Shown here in pieces: positions 24,826 through 33,334 of a stretch of 64,000 nt of DNA. A model generated the notes under the pieces. It was not told where the DNA came from, searched no databases, and worked only from the letters and a program-made list of their open reading frames with translations. This DNA comes from Streptomyces malaysiense (GTDB lineage: Bacteria > Actinomycetota > Actinomycetes > Streptomycetales > Streptomycetaceae): positions 1-64,000 of the forward strand of contig NZ_LBDA02000086.1 of assembly GCF_000980885.2 (NCBI RefSeq), read 5' to 3'. Within the stretch, counting starts at the first letter, position 1; the number at the start of each line of letters is the position of its first letter. Both the position numbers and the translations under genes were made by a program.

Positions 24826-26043
24826 ATGCGTACATCCTCGAACCGCACGACCCCGCGCAGAGCGGCCGGAGTTCTGCTCGCCGGGCTGCTCTGTGCCGCG
24901 GGCCTCGTCACGGCGCCGGCCGCCGCCGCCACGCCCGGCCTCGACAACGGCCTCGCCCGCACCCCGCCGATGGGCTTCGACAACTGGAACTCCACTGGGT
25001 GCGGGCCCGGCTTCGACGAGGCCATGGTCGAGGGCGTCGCGGACCTCATCGTCGCCAAGGGCCTGAAGGACGCGGGCTACCGGTACGTGAACCTGGACGA
25101 CTGCTGGGCCTTCCCGTTCCGGAGCCTCACCGGTGAACTCGTGCCGGACCCGGTCCGGTTCCCGCACGGGATCAAGGCGGTCGCGGACTACGTCCACGCC
25201 AAGGGGCTCCGACTCGGCATCTACACCAGCGCGGGACTGCGTACCTGCGACGCCATCGGCATGCCGGGCGCCCTGGGCCACGAGTACGGCGACGCACGGC
25301 AGTTCGCGGACTGGGGCGTCGACTACCTGAAGTACGACAACTGCGCCAGCCTCGGCATCGACGCCCGGTCGCGCTACACCACCATGCGGGACGCGCTGAA
25401 GGCGACCGGGCGGCCGATCGTCTACAGCATCTGCGAATGGGGCGAGAACAAGCCCTGGGAGTGGGCCCCGGACGTGGGCAACCTGTGGCGCACCACCGGC
25501 GACATCAGCGACAACTGGTCCTCCGTGCTCTCCATCGTCAAGCAGAACCTCCCGCTCGCCCGGTACGCCGGTCCCGGCCACTGGAACGACCCCGACATGC
25601 TGGAGGTGGGCAACGGCGGGATGACGGACACCGAGTACCGCTCCCACTTCTCCCTGTGGTCGGTGATGGCCGCCCCGCTGCTCATCGGCACGGACCTGCG
25701 CAAGGCGTCGCCCGCGACCTTCGACATCCTGGGCGACAAGGAGGTCGTCGCGGTCGACCAGGACCCGCTGGGCAGGCAGGGCACGGTCGTCTCCAGCACG
25801 GACGGGCGCTGGGTGATCGCCAAGGAGATGGCCGACGGCAGCCGCGCGATCGCCCTGTTCAACGAGTCCGGCACCGCCCAGCGGATCAGCACCACCGCAG
25901 GTGCCGTGGGCCTGCCGGGCGCCGCCGCCTACACCCTGCGGGACCTGTGGCGGCACACCAGCGGCCACACCGGCGGGACCATCACGGCCACCGTCCCGGC
26001 ACACGGCACGGCCCTGCTGCGCGTCTCGGCCGACCCCGACTGA
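24826..26043 (+). CDS. secreted GH27 alpha-galactosidase
   Basis: A 405-residue exported glycosidase releasing terminal alpha-galactose from oligosaccharides or galactomannan. A Sec signal peptide of about 35 residues ends in APAAAA. GH27 motifs are PPMGFDNWNS, the nucleophile D171 in YLKYDNC and the acid/base D257 in GHWNDPDMLEVGN. A C-terminal beta domain is present but no carbohydrate-binding lectin domain, which some Streptomyces homologues carry. It faces the ROK gene, with a hairpin between the two stops. Confidence 0.93.
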   Translation: MRTSSNRTTPRRAAGVLLAGLLCAAGLVTAPAAAATPGLDNGLARTPPMGFDNWNSTGCGPGFDEAMVEGVADLIVAKGLKDAGYRYVNLDDCWAFPFRSLTGELVPDPVRFPHGIKAVADYVHAKGLRLGIYTSAGLRTCDAIGMPGALGHEYGDARQFADWGVDYLKYDNCASLGIDARSRYTTMRDALKATGRPIVYSICEWGENKPWEWAPDVGNLWRTTGDISDNWSSVLSIVKQNLPLARYAGPGHWNDPDMLEVGNGGMTDTEYRSHFSLWSVMAAPLLIGTDLRKASPATFDILGDKEVVAVDQDPLGRQGTVVSSTDGRWVIAKEMADGSRAIALFNESGTAQRISTTAGAVGLPGAAAYTLRDLWRHTSGHTGGTITATVPAHGTALLRVSADPD

Positions 26044-26056
26044 GCCGCACCGCCGA

Positions 26057-26097
26057 CCTGCCGGGGCTCTCGTCCGGACCATGCCGAGCCCGGCAGG
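26057..26097. terminator. bidirectional hairpin between alpha-galactosidase and ROK genes
   Basis: CCTGCCGGGGCTC pairs with GAGCCCGGCAGG (one bulge) across a 16-nt loop, between convergent stops at 26043 and 26114. Confidence 0.65.
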
Positions 26098-26113
26098 ACC
26101 CCGGAGAGAACAC

Positions 26114-27061
26114 CTAGAGCCGCACCAGCCCCGGCCCCCTGAGCAGCGCCGCCGCCGCGGCCCCCACCAGTCCCGCGTCCGTGCCCGTCTGGGCGGGCAC
26201 CACCGTCAGCCGCCGTACGAACGACAGCGTGGCGTACTCCGCCAGCGACTCGCGCAGCGGGGTGAAGAGGATGTCGCCCGCGTTGCCCACCCCGCCGCCG
26301 ACCACCGCGATGTCGATCTCCACCAGCGTCGCGGTGGCCGCGATCCCGGCGGCGAGCGCCCGCGCGGCCCGCCGGAAGGAGGCCGTGGCGACCGGGTCGC
26401 CCGCCCGCGCGGCCGCCGCCACCGCGGCGGCCGAGGCGTCGCCGTCCGGGCCCGGCCGCCAGCCCTGTTCCAGGGCGCGACGCGCGATGTTGGGGCCGCT
26501 GGCGATCCGCTCCACACAGCCGCGCGAGCCGCACGGGCAGGGATCGCCGTCGAGGTCGACGCTGATGTGCCCGATGTGCCCGGCGTTGCCGGTCGGGCCG
26601 GGGTGCAGCCGCCCGTCGAGGACCAGGCCGCCGCCGACGCCCGTGGACACCACCATGCACAGCGCGTCGTCGTGGCCCCGGGCGGCGCCCTGCCAGTGCT
26701 CGGCGGCGGTGATCGCGACCCCGTCGCCGATCAGCTCGACCGGCAGTCCCCCGGTGGTCGCCCGGACCCGCTCGACCAGCGGGAAGTCACGCCAGCCCGG
26801 CACGTTCACCGGGCTGACGGTGCCCGCGGAGGCGTCCACCGGGCCGGCACTGCCTATGCCCACGGAGCGGACGTGCTCCCACCGGGACGAGGCGGCGAGT
26901 TCGCCGAGCACCTCCTCGACGGCCCGCATGACCGTCTCGCCGTCCTGCCGGGCGGGCGTGGCGCGCTGGGCCCGCTCCAGGATCACTCCGCGGCCGTCCA
27001 CCAGTCCGCCGGCGATCTTGGTGCCGCCGATGTCCAGGGCTGCCACGAGGTCGGTGCGCAT
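26114..27061 (-). CDS. ROK family sugar kinase
   Basis: A 315-residue ROK protein with no DNA-binding domain, so a kinase rather than a repressor. The ATP motif is ALDIGGTKIAGGLVDGRG, the zinc site CPCGSRGCVERIASG and the second phosphate motif VSTGVGGGLVLDG. It probably phosphorylates a hexose such as glucose, or a sugar released by the neighbouring alpha-galactosidase. It is divergent from a LacI regulator, with a perfect 12-bp palindrome in the gap. Confidence 0.87.
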   Translation of the reverse strand: MRTDLVAALDIGGTKIAGGLVDGRGVILERAQRATPARQDGETVMRAVEEVLGELAASSRWEHVRSVGIGSAGPVDASAGTVSPVNVPGWRDFPLVERVRATTGGLPVELIGDGVAITAAEHWQGAARGHDDALCMVVSTGVGGGLVLDGRLHPGPTGNAGHIGHISVDLDGDPCPCGSRGCVERIASGPNIARRALEQGWRPGPDGDASAAAVAAAARAGDPVATASFRRAARALAAGIAATATLVEIDIAVVGGGVGNAGDILFTPLRESLAEYATLSFVRRLTVVPAQTGTDAGLVGAAAAALLRGPGLVRL

Positions 27062-27170
27062 CAGAGTCTGATCTCCCCGTCGAACGATCGAAAACCATGG
27101 GCCCGAGCGGGCCGGCCGGGTGGTGGGGGCGGGGTCCCGCGCGATGCGGTGGCCAGTCTCTCGCGCACCT

Positions 27171-27182
27171 GACAACGTTGTC
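27171..27182. promoter_or_regulatory. LacI-type operator
   Basis: GACAACGTTGTC is a perfect 12-bp palindrome with a central CG, the hallmark of LacI/GalR-family sites. It lies 110 nt from the ROK start and 98 nt from the LacI start in their shared gap. Confidence 0.75.
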
Positions 27183-27279
27183 CAGGCTCTATGCTCGACG
27201 CCACATCCTCATACAAGCCCATGGGCCAGCCGCATCACATCCCCATGGGGACACGGACGACAGGACAGGACAGCGCATC

Positions 27280-28329
27280 GTGCCCAAAACCACCCGCCGC
27301 GCAGATGGCCACCCTGGGAACCGCTACGGCAACCGGCCGACGATGAAGGACGTGGCGGCGCGGGCCGGGGTCGGACTGAAGACGGTGTCCCGGGTGGTCA
27401 ACGGCGAGCCCGGGGTCACCCCGGACACCGAGCGCCGGGTGCAGGAGGCGATCGACGCGCTCGGCTTCCGCCGCAACGACAGCGCGCGGGTGCTGCGCAA
27501 GGGCCGCACCGCGAGCATCGGCCTCGTCCTGGAGGATCTCGCGGACCCCTTCTACGGCCCGCTGAGCCGCGCGGTGGAGGAGGTCGCCCGCTCGCACGGC
27601 GCCCTGCTGATCAACGGCTCCAGCGCCGAGGACCCCGACCGCGAGCGGGAGTTGGCGCTCGCGCTGTGCGCGCGGCGGGTGGACGGCCTGGTGGTGATCC
27701 CGGCCGGGGACGACCACCGCTATCTGGAGCCGGAGATCCGGGCGGGCGTGGCGACGGTGTTCGTGGACCGCCCGGCCGGGCGGATCGACGCCGATGTGGT
27801 GCTGTCCGACAACTTCGGCGGCGCCCGCGACGGCGTGGCCCATCTGATCGCGCACGGCCACCGCCGGATCGGGTTCATCGGGGACATGCCCCGCATCCAC
27901 ACGGCGGCCGAGCGGCTGCGCGGGTACCGGGCGGCCATGGAGGACGCGGGGATACCGGTCGAGGACCGCTGGATGTCGCTCGGGGTGACGAGCCCGGAGC
28001 GGGTGCGCCGGGCGGCACAGGAGATGCTGACCGGACCCGAACCCGTCACGGCGGTGTTCGCGGGCAACAACCGGGTGACGGTCACCGTGGTACGGGTCCT
28101 CGCCGAGCAGTCCCGGCAGGTGGCGCTCGTCGGGTTCGACGACTTCGAGCTGGCCGATCTGCTGCGGCCGGGCGTCACGGTGGTCGCCCAGGACTCGGCG
28201 GCCCTCGGCCGTACGGCGGCGGAGCGGCTCTTCCGCCGGCTGGACGGCGGTCCCGTCACGCCGGAGCGGATCGAGCTGCCGACCCGGCTGATCGCCCGCG
28301 GCTCGGGCGAACTGCCCCCGGCCCGCTGA
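27280..28329 (+). CDS. LacI family regulator
   Basis: A 349-residue repressor. The LacI helix-turn-helix and hinge are PTMKDVAARAGVGLKTVSRV and onward (about residues 20-75), followed by the periplasmic-binding-like sugar sensor (IGLVLEDLADPFYGPLSRAV). The GTG start fits the preceding AGGACAG. It is divergent from the ROK kinase and close to the alpha-galactosidase, so the three form a plausible galactoside-utilisation locus. The palindrome upstream is probably its site. Confidence 0.9.
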   Translation: MPKTTRRADGHPGNRYGNRPTMKDVAARAGVGLKTVSRVVNGEPGVTPDTERRVQEAIDALGFRRNDSARVLRKGRTASIGLVLEDLADPFYGPLSRAVEEVARSHGALLINGSSAEDPDRERELALALCARRVDGLVVIPAGDDHRYLEPEIRAGVATVFVDRPAGRIDADVVLSDNFGGARDGVAHLIAHGHRRIGFIGDMPRIHTAAERLRGYRAAMEDAGIPVEDRWMSLGVTSPERVRRAAQEMLTGPEPVTAVFAGNNRVTVTVVRVLAEQSRQVALVGFDDFELADLLRPGVTVVAQDSAALGRTAAERLFRRLDGGPVTPERIELPTRLIARGSGELPPAR

Positions 28330-28336
28330 GGCACCC

Positions 28337-29074
28337 GTGGCCACTCTGGAGGAACTGGGACTGGCCGGGGTGCCGCGCGACCACCCGCTGACGTATCCGG
28401 GTGCCTGGCCCGCCCGTTCGGGGCTGCTGCACGGCGACCTGATGCTGCCGCTGACCCGGCTGGTGTACGACGACCGGGTGCCGGTGCTCGCGGTCGGTTC
28501 CAACGCCTGCCCCGGCCAACTACGGCACAAGATGGCGGAGTTCGGGCTCGACTCCCCCGTGCCGATGGCGCTGTCCCGGGTGACCGGCCTCGATGTGGGC
28601 GTCTCCGCGCACGTCAGCCGCATGGGCTATGTCTCCGCCTCACCGGTCAAATCCTCCTACGGCACGCGGGATTTGTTCGTGCTCTGGCTGGACCGGCGGC
28701 AGCTGGACGTGATCGACGCCAGCGAGGGGGTGCCACTGCCGGACGGCAACTTCCGGCGGGCCTGGCTGCCCGCGCCGGACGTCCGGGTCCGGCTGGCCGA
28801 CGGCACGGTGCTGTCGGGGGCGTACGCGTACGTCAACCGGCACGGGGTCCTGCGCGGCGGCACCGGCGCGCCCCGGCGCCACCCGGGCCAGCGTCCGCTG
28901 CTCACCGAACTCCTCGGCTCCTCCGCGCGGTTGAGGGAGCTGTTCGGGACGACCCCGGAGGAGTTCAGCGAGCGGGCGCGCGGCGACATCGGGCTGTGCG
29001 CGCGTGGCACCCGGCTGTTCGCCGAGCACCGGTGGGTGACGGACTCGGGGCTCGAACCGTACGTCGCCCCGTAG
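28337..29074 (+). CDS. gamma-glutamylcyclotransferase-like protein of unknown function
   Basis: A 245-residue protein. VLAVGSNACPGQLRHKM resembles the YGSN loop of the gamma-glutamylcyclotransferase fold, and the downstream FVLWLDRRQLDVIDASEG fits that fold, but I cannot name a family with confidence. No signal peptide. The GTG start lies 7 nt after the LacI stop, so it is probably cotranscribed and perhaps translationally coupled. A link to sugar metabolism is not evident. Confidence 0.65.
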   Translation: MATLEELGLAGVPRDHPLTYPGAWPARSGLLHGDLMLPLTRLVYDDRVPVLAVGSNACPGQLRHKMAEFGLDSPVPMALSRVTGLDVGVSAHVSRMGYVSASPVKSSYGTRDLFVLWLDRRQLDVIDASEGVPLPDGNFRRAWLPAPDVRVRLADGTVLSGAYAYVNRHGVLRGGTGAPRRHPGQRPLLTELLGSSARLRELFGTTPEEFSERARGDIGLCARGTRLFAEHRWVTDSGLEPYVAP

Positions 29075-29098
29075 CCCGGTGCCCGGGGCGGGCGCCGG

Positions 29099-30397
29099 CT
29101 ACTGCGCGGAGGCCGTGAGGTCGCCGCGCCTCGGCGCCGCGAAGCCCTCCAGTGCCGCGCGCGTCAGCCCCGTACGCCCGGTCACCTCCGCGAGGTCGAG
29201 GGCGCCGCAGTCCAGGCCGCGCAGCAGATAGCCGCCGAGGGCCTTGGCCGTGGCGGGCTCGTCCATGACGTCGCCGCCGGTGCGGTTGGCGTAGCGGGCG
29301 AGGCGGGCCGCGGCCTGCTCGAAGCCCTCGCGGTAGAAGGCGAAGACGGCCGCGTAGCGGGTCGGGAGGTGGCCCGGGTGCATGTCCCAGCCCTGGTAGT
29401 AGGCGCGGGCGAGGGCGCGCCGGGTGAGGCCGTAGTGCAGCCGCCAGGCGGCGTGGACCTGCTCGGTGGGGCCGACCGGGAGGACGTTGGTGGAGCCGTC
29501 CGAGACGCGTACGCCGGTGCCCGCGGCGGCGACCTGCATGACCGCCTTGGCGTGGTCGGCGGCCGGGTGGTCGCCGGCCTGGTAGGCCGCGGAGACGCCC
29601 AGGCAGGCGCTGTAGTCGAAGGTGCCGTAGTGCAGCCCGGTGGCGCGGCCGCCCGCGGCCTCGATCATGCGGGCGACGGTCGCGGTGCCGTCGGCCGCCA
29701 GGATGGCCTGGCTGGTCTCGATCTGTATCTCGAAGCCGAGCCGTCCGGCGTCCAGGCCGTGCGCCTCCTCGAAGGCCGCCAGGAGCCGCGCGAAGGCGCT
29801 CACCTGCTCGGGGTAGGTCACCTTCGGCAGGGTCAGCACCAACCCGTCGGGCAGTCCGCCCGCCGCCATCAGGCCGGTGAGGAAGACGTCGAGGGTGCGG
29901 ATGCCCCGCGCGCGCACCGGGGCCTCCATGCACTTCATGCGGATGCCCATGTACGGGGCGGCGGTCCCCTTCTCGTACGCCTCGGCGATCAGCCGGGCCG
30001 CGCGGGCCGCGGTCGCGTCCTCCTCGGCGTCGGGGCGGGGGCCGTAGCCGTCCTCGAAGTCGACCCGCAGGTCTTCGATCGGCTCGCGCTCCAGCTTGGC
30101 GCGGACGCGGGAGTGGACGGGCTCGGCGAGGTAGTCGGCGAGGCCGAGGACGGCGGCGAAGGAGGCGGCGTCCGGCGCGTGTTCGTCCAGCGCGGCGAGG
30201 GCCTCGTCGCCCCAGGAGCGGACGGTGTCGGCGGTGAAGGCGTCACCGGGGACGTAGACGGTGTGGACGGGCTGCCGGGTGCCGGGGTCCCCGGGGTAGC
30301 GGCGCGCCAGCTCCGCGTCGACCGGTGCGAGCGAGGCGCTGATCTCCTCGCCGACGGCGCCGGCGAGGCTCGTCGCCACCTTCTCCTGCTGACCCAT
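29099..30397 (-). CDS. DUF6986 family, HpcH/HpaI (CitE-like) aldolase/lyase
   Basis: A 432-residue TIM-barrel lyase-like protein. CitE-type residues are visible: RVDFEDGYG (metal Asp), MKCMEAPVRARGIRTLDVF, FEIQIETSQAIL (metal Glu) and GLHYGTFDYSACLGVS. Members of this class cleave malyl- or citramalyl-CoA or related hydroxyacids; DUF6986 itself has no defined substrate to my knowledge. It stands alone behind its own promoter, with a striking 17-bp palindrome upstream. Start chosen at 30397 (MGQQEKVATS). Confidence 0.83.
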   Translation of the reverse strand: MGQQEKVATSLAGAVGEEISASLAPVDAELARRYPGDPGTRQPVHTVYVPGDAFTADTVRSWGDEALAALDEHAPDAASFAAVLGLADYLAEPVHSRVRAKLEREPIEDLRVDFEDGYGPRPDAEEDATAARAARLIAEAYEKGTAAPYMGIRMKCMEAPVRARGIRTLDVFLTGLMAAGGLPDGLVLTLPKVTYPEQVSAFARLLAAFEEAHGLDAGRLGFEIQIETSQAILAADGTATVARMIEAAGGRATGLHYGTFDYSACLGVSAAYQAGDHPAADHAKAVMQVAAAGTGVRVSDGSTNVLPVGPTEQVHAAWRLHYGLTRRALARAYYQGWDMHPGHLPTRYAAVFAFYREGFEQAAARLARYANRTGGDVMDEPATAKALGGYLLRGLDCGALDLAEVTGRTGLTRAALEGFAAPRRGDLTASAQ

Positions 30398-30432
30398 CCC
30401 ACACCCTCCAATATCCACTGCGCTCCACTGCA

Positions 30433-30449
30433 ATTCCGCAGTGCGGAAT
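30433..30449. promoter_or_regulatory. 17-bp perfect palindromic operator
   Basis: ATTCCGCA-G-TGCGGAAT lies 36 nt upstream of the DUF6986 start. TTCCGCA..TGCGGAA arms resemble IclR-family sites used in glyoxylate/allantoin control; that link is inference. An 8-bp direct repeat TCCACTGC also lies between it and the gene. Confidence 0.6.
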
Positions 30450-30535
30450 CAACAATCCGTAGAATGAAGTTATCCGGCGCCCTTCCCGCTGGTCAACACC
30501 CCCTCGACACCCCCGCGTCGCCTTCAGGATGCACC

Positions 30536-30570
30536 GAGGCCCCCATGACCGCGCGGGTCACGGGGGCCTC
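30536..30570 (-). terminator. etfBA operon terminator
   Basis: GAGGCCCCC..TGACC pairs with GGTCA..GGGGGCCTC, giving 14 paired bases with one mismatch and a 5-6 nt loop, 19 nt past the etfA stop. Confidence 0.75.
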
Positions 30571-30588
30571 GGACAGCCGGTCGGCCGA

Positions 30589-31551
30589 TCAGCCCTTGCG
30601 GGTCTTGATCTCCTCGGTCAGCTGCGGCACGACGTCGAACAGGTCGCCGACGACGCCGTAGTCGACCAGCTCGAAGATCGGGGCCTCGGCGTCCTTGTTG
30701 ACGGCCACGATGGTCTTCGAGGTCTGCATGCCGGCGCGGTGCTGGATCGCACCGGAGATGCCGTTGGCGATGTACAGCTGCGGCGAGACCGACTTGCCGG
30801 TCTGGCCGACCTGGTTGGTGTGCGGGTACCAGCCGGCGTCGACGGCGGCACGCGAGGCGCCGACGGCCGCGCCGAGCTGGTCGGCCAGGGCCTCGATGAT
30901 CGCGAAGTTCTCGGCGCCGTTGACACCGCGGCCGCCGGAGACCACGATCGCGGCCTCGGTCAGCTCCGGGCGGCCCGTGGACTCGCGCGGGGTGCGGCCG
31001 GTGACCTTGGTGCCGGTGGCCTTGTCGGAGAAGGTCACGGCGAGGGCCTCGACCGCGCCCGCGGCCGGGGCGGCCTCCACGGCGGCCGAGTTCGGCTTGA
31101 CCGTGATGACCGGGGTGCCCTTGACGACACGCGACTTGGTGGTGAAGGACGCGGCGAACACCGACTGGGTGGCCACCGGACCCTCGGCGCCGGCCTCCAG
31201 GTCGACGGCGTCGGTGATGATGCCGGAGCCGATGCGCAGCGCCAGGCGGGCGGCGATCTCCTTGCCCTCGGCGGAGGACGGGACCAGCACGGCGGCCGGG
31301 GAGACGGCCTCGTGGGCGGCCTGGAGAGCGTCCACCTTCGGCACGACCAGGTAGTCGGCGTACTCGGACGCGTCGTGGGTGAGGACCTTCACCGCGCCGT
31401 GCTCGGCGAGGGTGGCGGCGGTGTCGGCGGCGCCGTTGCCCAGCGCGACGGCGACGGGCTCACCGAGGCGGCGGGCCAGGGTCAGCAGTTCGAGGGTGGG
31501 CTTGCGGACGGCACCGTCCACGTGGTCGACGTAGACGAGGACTTCAGCCAT
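30589..31551 (-). CDS. etfA: electron transfer flavoprotein alpha subunit
   Basis: A 320-residue FAD-binding ETF subunit that carries electrons from acyl-CoA dehydrogenases to the quinone pool with EtfB. The C-terminal FAD domain shows [13 protein letters not shown], then [20 protein letters not shown] and [13 protein letters not shown]. It lies 53 nt downstream of etfB on the same strand and ends before a strong terminator. Complete by family length. Confidence 0.95.
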   Translation of the reverse strand: MAEVLVYVDHVDGAVRKPTLELLTLARRLGEPVAVALGNGAADTAATLAEHGAVKVLTHDASEYADYLVVPKVDALQAAHEAVSPAAVLVPSSAEGKEIAARLALRIGSGIITDAVDLEAGAEGPVATQSVFAASFTTKSRVVKGTPVITVKPNSAAVEAAPAAGAVEALAVTFSDKATGTKVTGRTPRESTGRPELTEAAIVVSGGRGVNGAENFAIIEALADQLGAAVGASRAAVDAGWYPHTNQVGQTGKSVSPQLYIANGISGAIQHRAGMQTSKTIVAVNKDAEAPIFELVDYGVVGDLFDVVPQLTEEIKTRKG

Positions 31552-31604
31552 GGGATTGCTCTCCTGCGTAACGAAGTTGAGGGGCGGTCGGCGGGCGCGA
31601 ACCC

Positions 31605-32390
31605 TTAGATGAACTTCTGGCCCGCGAGGAACTCGGCGAGCTGCTTGCCGCCCTCGCCCTCGTCCTTGACGATGGTTCCGGCCGTACGGGCCGGACGCGC
31701 GTCCGCGGTCTCGACCTTGGTGAACGCGCCGTCCAGGCCGACCTCTTCCGCCTCGATGTCGAGGTCCGACAGGTCCCAGGACTCCACCGGCTTCTTCTTG
31801 GCCGCCATGATGCCCTTGAAGGAGGGGTAGCGGGCCTCGCCGGACTGGTCGGTCACGGAGACCAGGGCCGGCAGCTGCGCCTCCAGCTGCTCGGAGGCGG
31901 CGTCGCCGTCGCGGCGGCCCTTGACGGTGCCGTCCTCGACCGAGACCTCGGACAGCAGGGTGACCTGCGGCACACCGAGACGCTCGGCGACCAGCGCGGG
32001 AACGACGCCCATGGTGCCGTCGGTGGAGGCCATGCCGGAGACGACCAGGTCGAAGCCGGCCTTCTCGATGGCCTTGGCCAGCACCAGGGAGGTGCCGATG
32101 GCGTCGGTGCCGTGCAGGTCGTCGTCCTCGACGTGGACGGCCTTGTCGGCACCCATCGACAGGGCCTTGCGGAGCGCGTCCTTGGCGTCCTCGGGGCCCA
32201 CCGTCAGCACGGTGACCTCGGCGTCGTCCGCGTCCTCCGCGATCTGGAGCGCCTGCTCGACCGCGTACTCGTCCAGCTCGGAGAGCAGACCGTCCACGTC
32301 GTCACGGTCGACGGTCAGGTCATCGGCGAAGTGCCGGTCGCCAGTGGCGTCGGGCACGTACTTCACAGTGACAACGATCCTCAAGCTCAC
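31605..32390 (-). CDS. etfB: electron transfer flavoprotein beta subunit
   Basis: A 261-residue AMP-binding ETF subunit, partner of EtfA. Family features are VTVKYVPDATGDR at the start, LDEYAVEQALQI and the recognition-loop region SGMASTDGTMGVVPALVAE. First gene of the etfBA operon. Its promoter carries a TAATAT -10 box overlapping a TACT-N4-AGTA repeat at 32495-32510, which may be a fatty-acid-responsive operator. Confidence 0.95.
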   Translation of the reverse strand: MSLRIVVTVKYVPDATGDRHFADDLTVDRDDVDGLLSELDEYAVEQALQIAEDADDAEVTVLTVGPEDAKDALRKALSMGADKAVHVEDDDLHGTDAIGTSLVLAKAIEKAGFDLVVSGMASTDGTMGVVPALVAERLGVPQVTLLSEVSVEDGTVKGRRDGDAASEQLEAQLPALVSVTDQSGEARYPSFKGIMAAKKKPVESWDLSDLDIEAEEVGLDGAFTKVETADARPARTAGTIVKDEGEGGKQLAEFLAGQKFI

Positions 32391-32494
32391 GCCGGCTCTC
32401 CTACTGCATCGTGATTTCCTGGCTGCCTCTTGCAGGCAGCATAGGCGCCTGAAGCGGCCGATCCCGATCGGGGCGTCAGCGCGCTCCGGCCGAA

Positions 32495-32510
32495 ATATTA
32501 CTCGTCAGTA
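32495..32510 (-). promoter_or_regulatory. etfBA promoter with overlapping inverted repeat
   Basis: On the minus strand TACT-GACG-AGTA overlaps TAATAT, a good -10 box (32500-32495). The surrounding AATATTACTCGTCAGTAC is AT-rich for this genome. A repressor sitting here would block the polymerase. The regulator is not in this window as far as I can tell. Confidence 0.45.
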
Positions 32511-32619
32511 CACCCAGTTCGTCCCCGCTAAGCAAGCGCTTTGAACTGTGACCTTCGCAACGCAGCGTAACCGGAACTCGACGGCCGCGCAGGGGAACGG
32601 AACGTGATCCGCGCCGCAG

Positions 32620-33129
32620 TCAGTCGCGCAGCGCGGTGAAGCGTCCCTGGTGGTAGAGGAGGGGGCGGCCGCGGCCGGCGGGATCGCCGAGGACGACCTC
32701 GGCGAGCACGATCCGGTGATCCCCGGCGGGAACGCGGGCCACGATCCGGCAGACCAGCCAGGCGAGCACGTCGTCGAGCACGGGCACGCCCTCGGGACCT
32801 TCGCACCAGCCGGTGGGCGCGCCGAAGCGGTCGGCGCCGCTGCGGGCGAAGGTGGCGGCCAGGTCGCCCTGGTGCTCGCCGAGTACGTGCACGCCGATGT
32901 GGTCGCTCGCGGCTATCGCGGGCCAGCTGGAGGAGCCGGTGCCGACGCCGAAGGAGATCATCGGGGGCTCGGCGGAGACCGAGGTGAGGGAGGTGGCGGT
33001 GAAGCCGACCGGCCCGGTGGCGCCGCGCGCGGTGATCACCGCGACACCGGCGGCGTGCCGGCGGAAGGTGGAGCGCAGCAGATCGGGAGAGGCGAGCTGG
33101 GGGGTGCCGAGTCCGGGCAGAGCCGTCAT
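32620..33129 (-). CDS. flavin reductase family protein
   Basis: A 169-residue FMN-binding split-barrel reductase. Family features are HAAGVAVITARGATGPVGFT, SLTSVSAEPPMISFGV and HVLGEHQGDLAATFA. Such enzymes supply reduced flavin to monooxygenases, for example in sulfonate desulfonation. A short leader peptide of the cysteine-related type lies 44 nt upstream, pointing to a role in sulfur metabolism. No partner monooxygenase is adjacent. Confidence 0.87.
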   Translation of the reverse strand: MTALPGLGTPQLASPDLLRSTFRRHAAGVAVITARGATGPVGFTATSLTSVSAEPPMISFGVGTGSSSWPAIAASDHIGVHVLGEHQGDLAATFARSGADRFGAPTGWCEGPEGVPVLDDVLAWLVCRIVARVPAGDHRIVLAEVVLGDPAGRGRPLLYHQGRFTALRD

Positions 33130-33173
33130 GGAGTTGTCCTTCTGATCGGGAGGGCGAGCGGGTCCGTGGCGGC

Positions 33174-33254
33174 TCAGCGGCCCGGACAGCGGGCGCTCGC
33201 GGTACGCACCAGGTCGACGTGGGCCCGCCCGTGGAGAAGGAGTTCGGTCGGCAT
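33174..33254 (-). CDS. putative leader peptide (sulfur/cysteine type)
   Basis: A 26-residue frame beginning MPTELLLHGR and continuing HVDLVRTASARC, ending CPGR. The HVDL.R.ASA.C core is shared by the short 'putative leader peptide' family found ahead of sulfur-assimilation genes in actinomycetes, where a terminal Cys codon is thought to sense cysteine. Here it precedes the flavin reductase by 44 nt. TTGACT (33290-33285) is a good -35 box and places the transcript start at or beside the ATG, so it is likely leaderless. Confidence 0.75.
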   Translation of the reverse strand: MPTELLLHGRAHVDLVRTASARCPGR

Positions 33255-33284
33255 CCGGTCAGGCTGACGACAAGCGGCGCGCAC

Positions 33285-33290
33285 AGTCAA
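33285..33290 (-). promoter_or_regulatory. -35 box of the leader peptide/flavin reductase promoter
   Basis: TTGACT on the minus strand. An 18-nt spacer leads to CAGCCT (33266-33261), a weak -10, 6 nt before the leader ATG. Confidence 0.45.
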
Positions 33291-33334
33291 GTGCGATCCG
33301 GGAACTGGGATGTCTCTCACCTGCGCCGGGGCCC

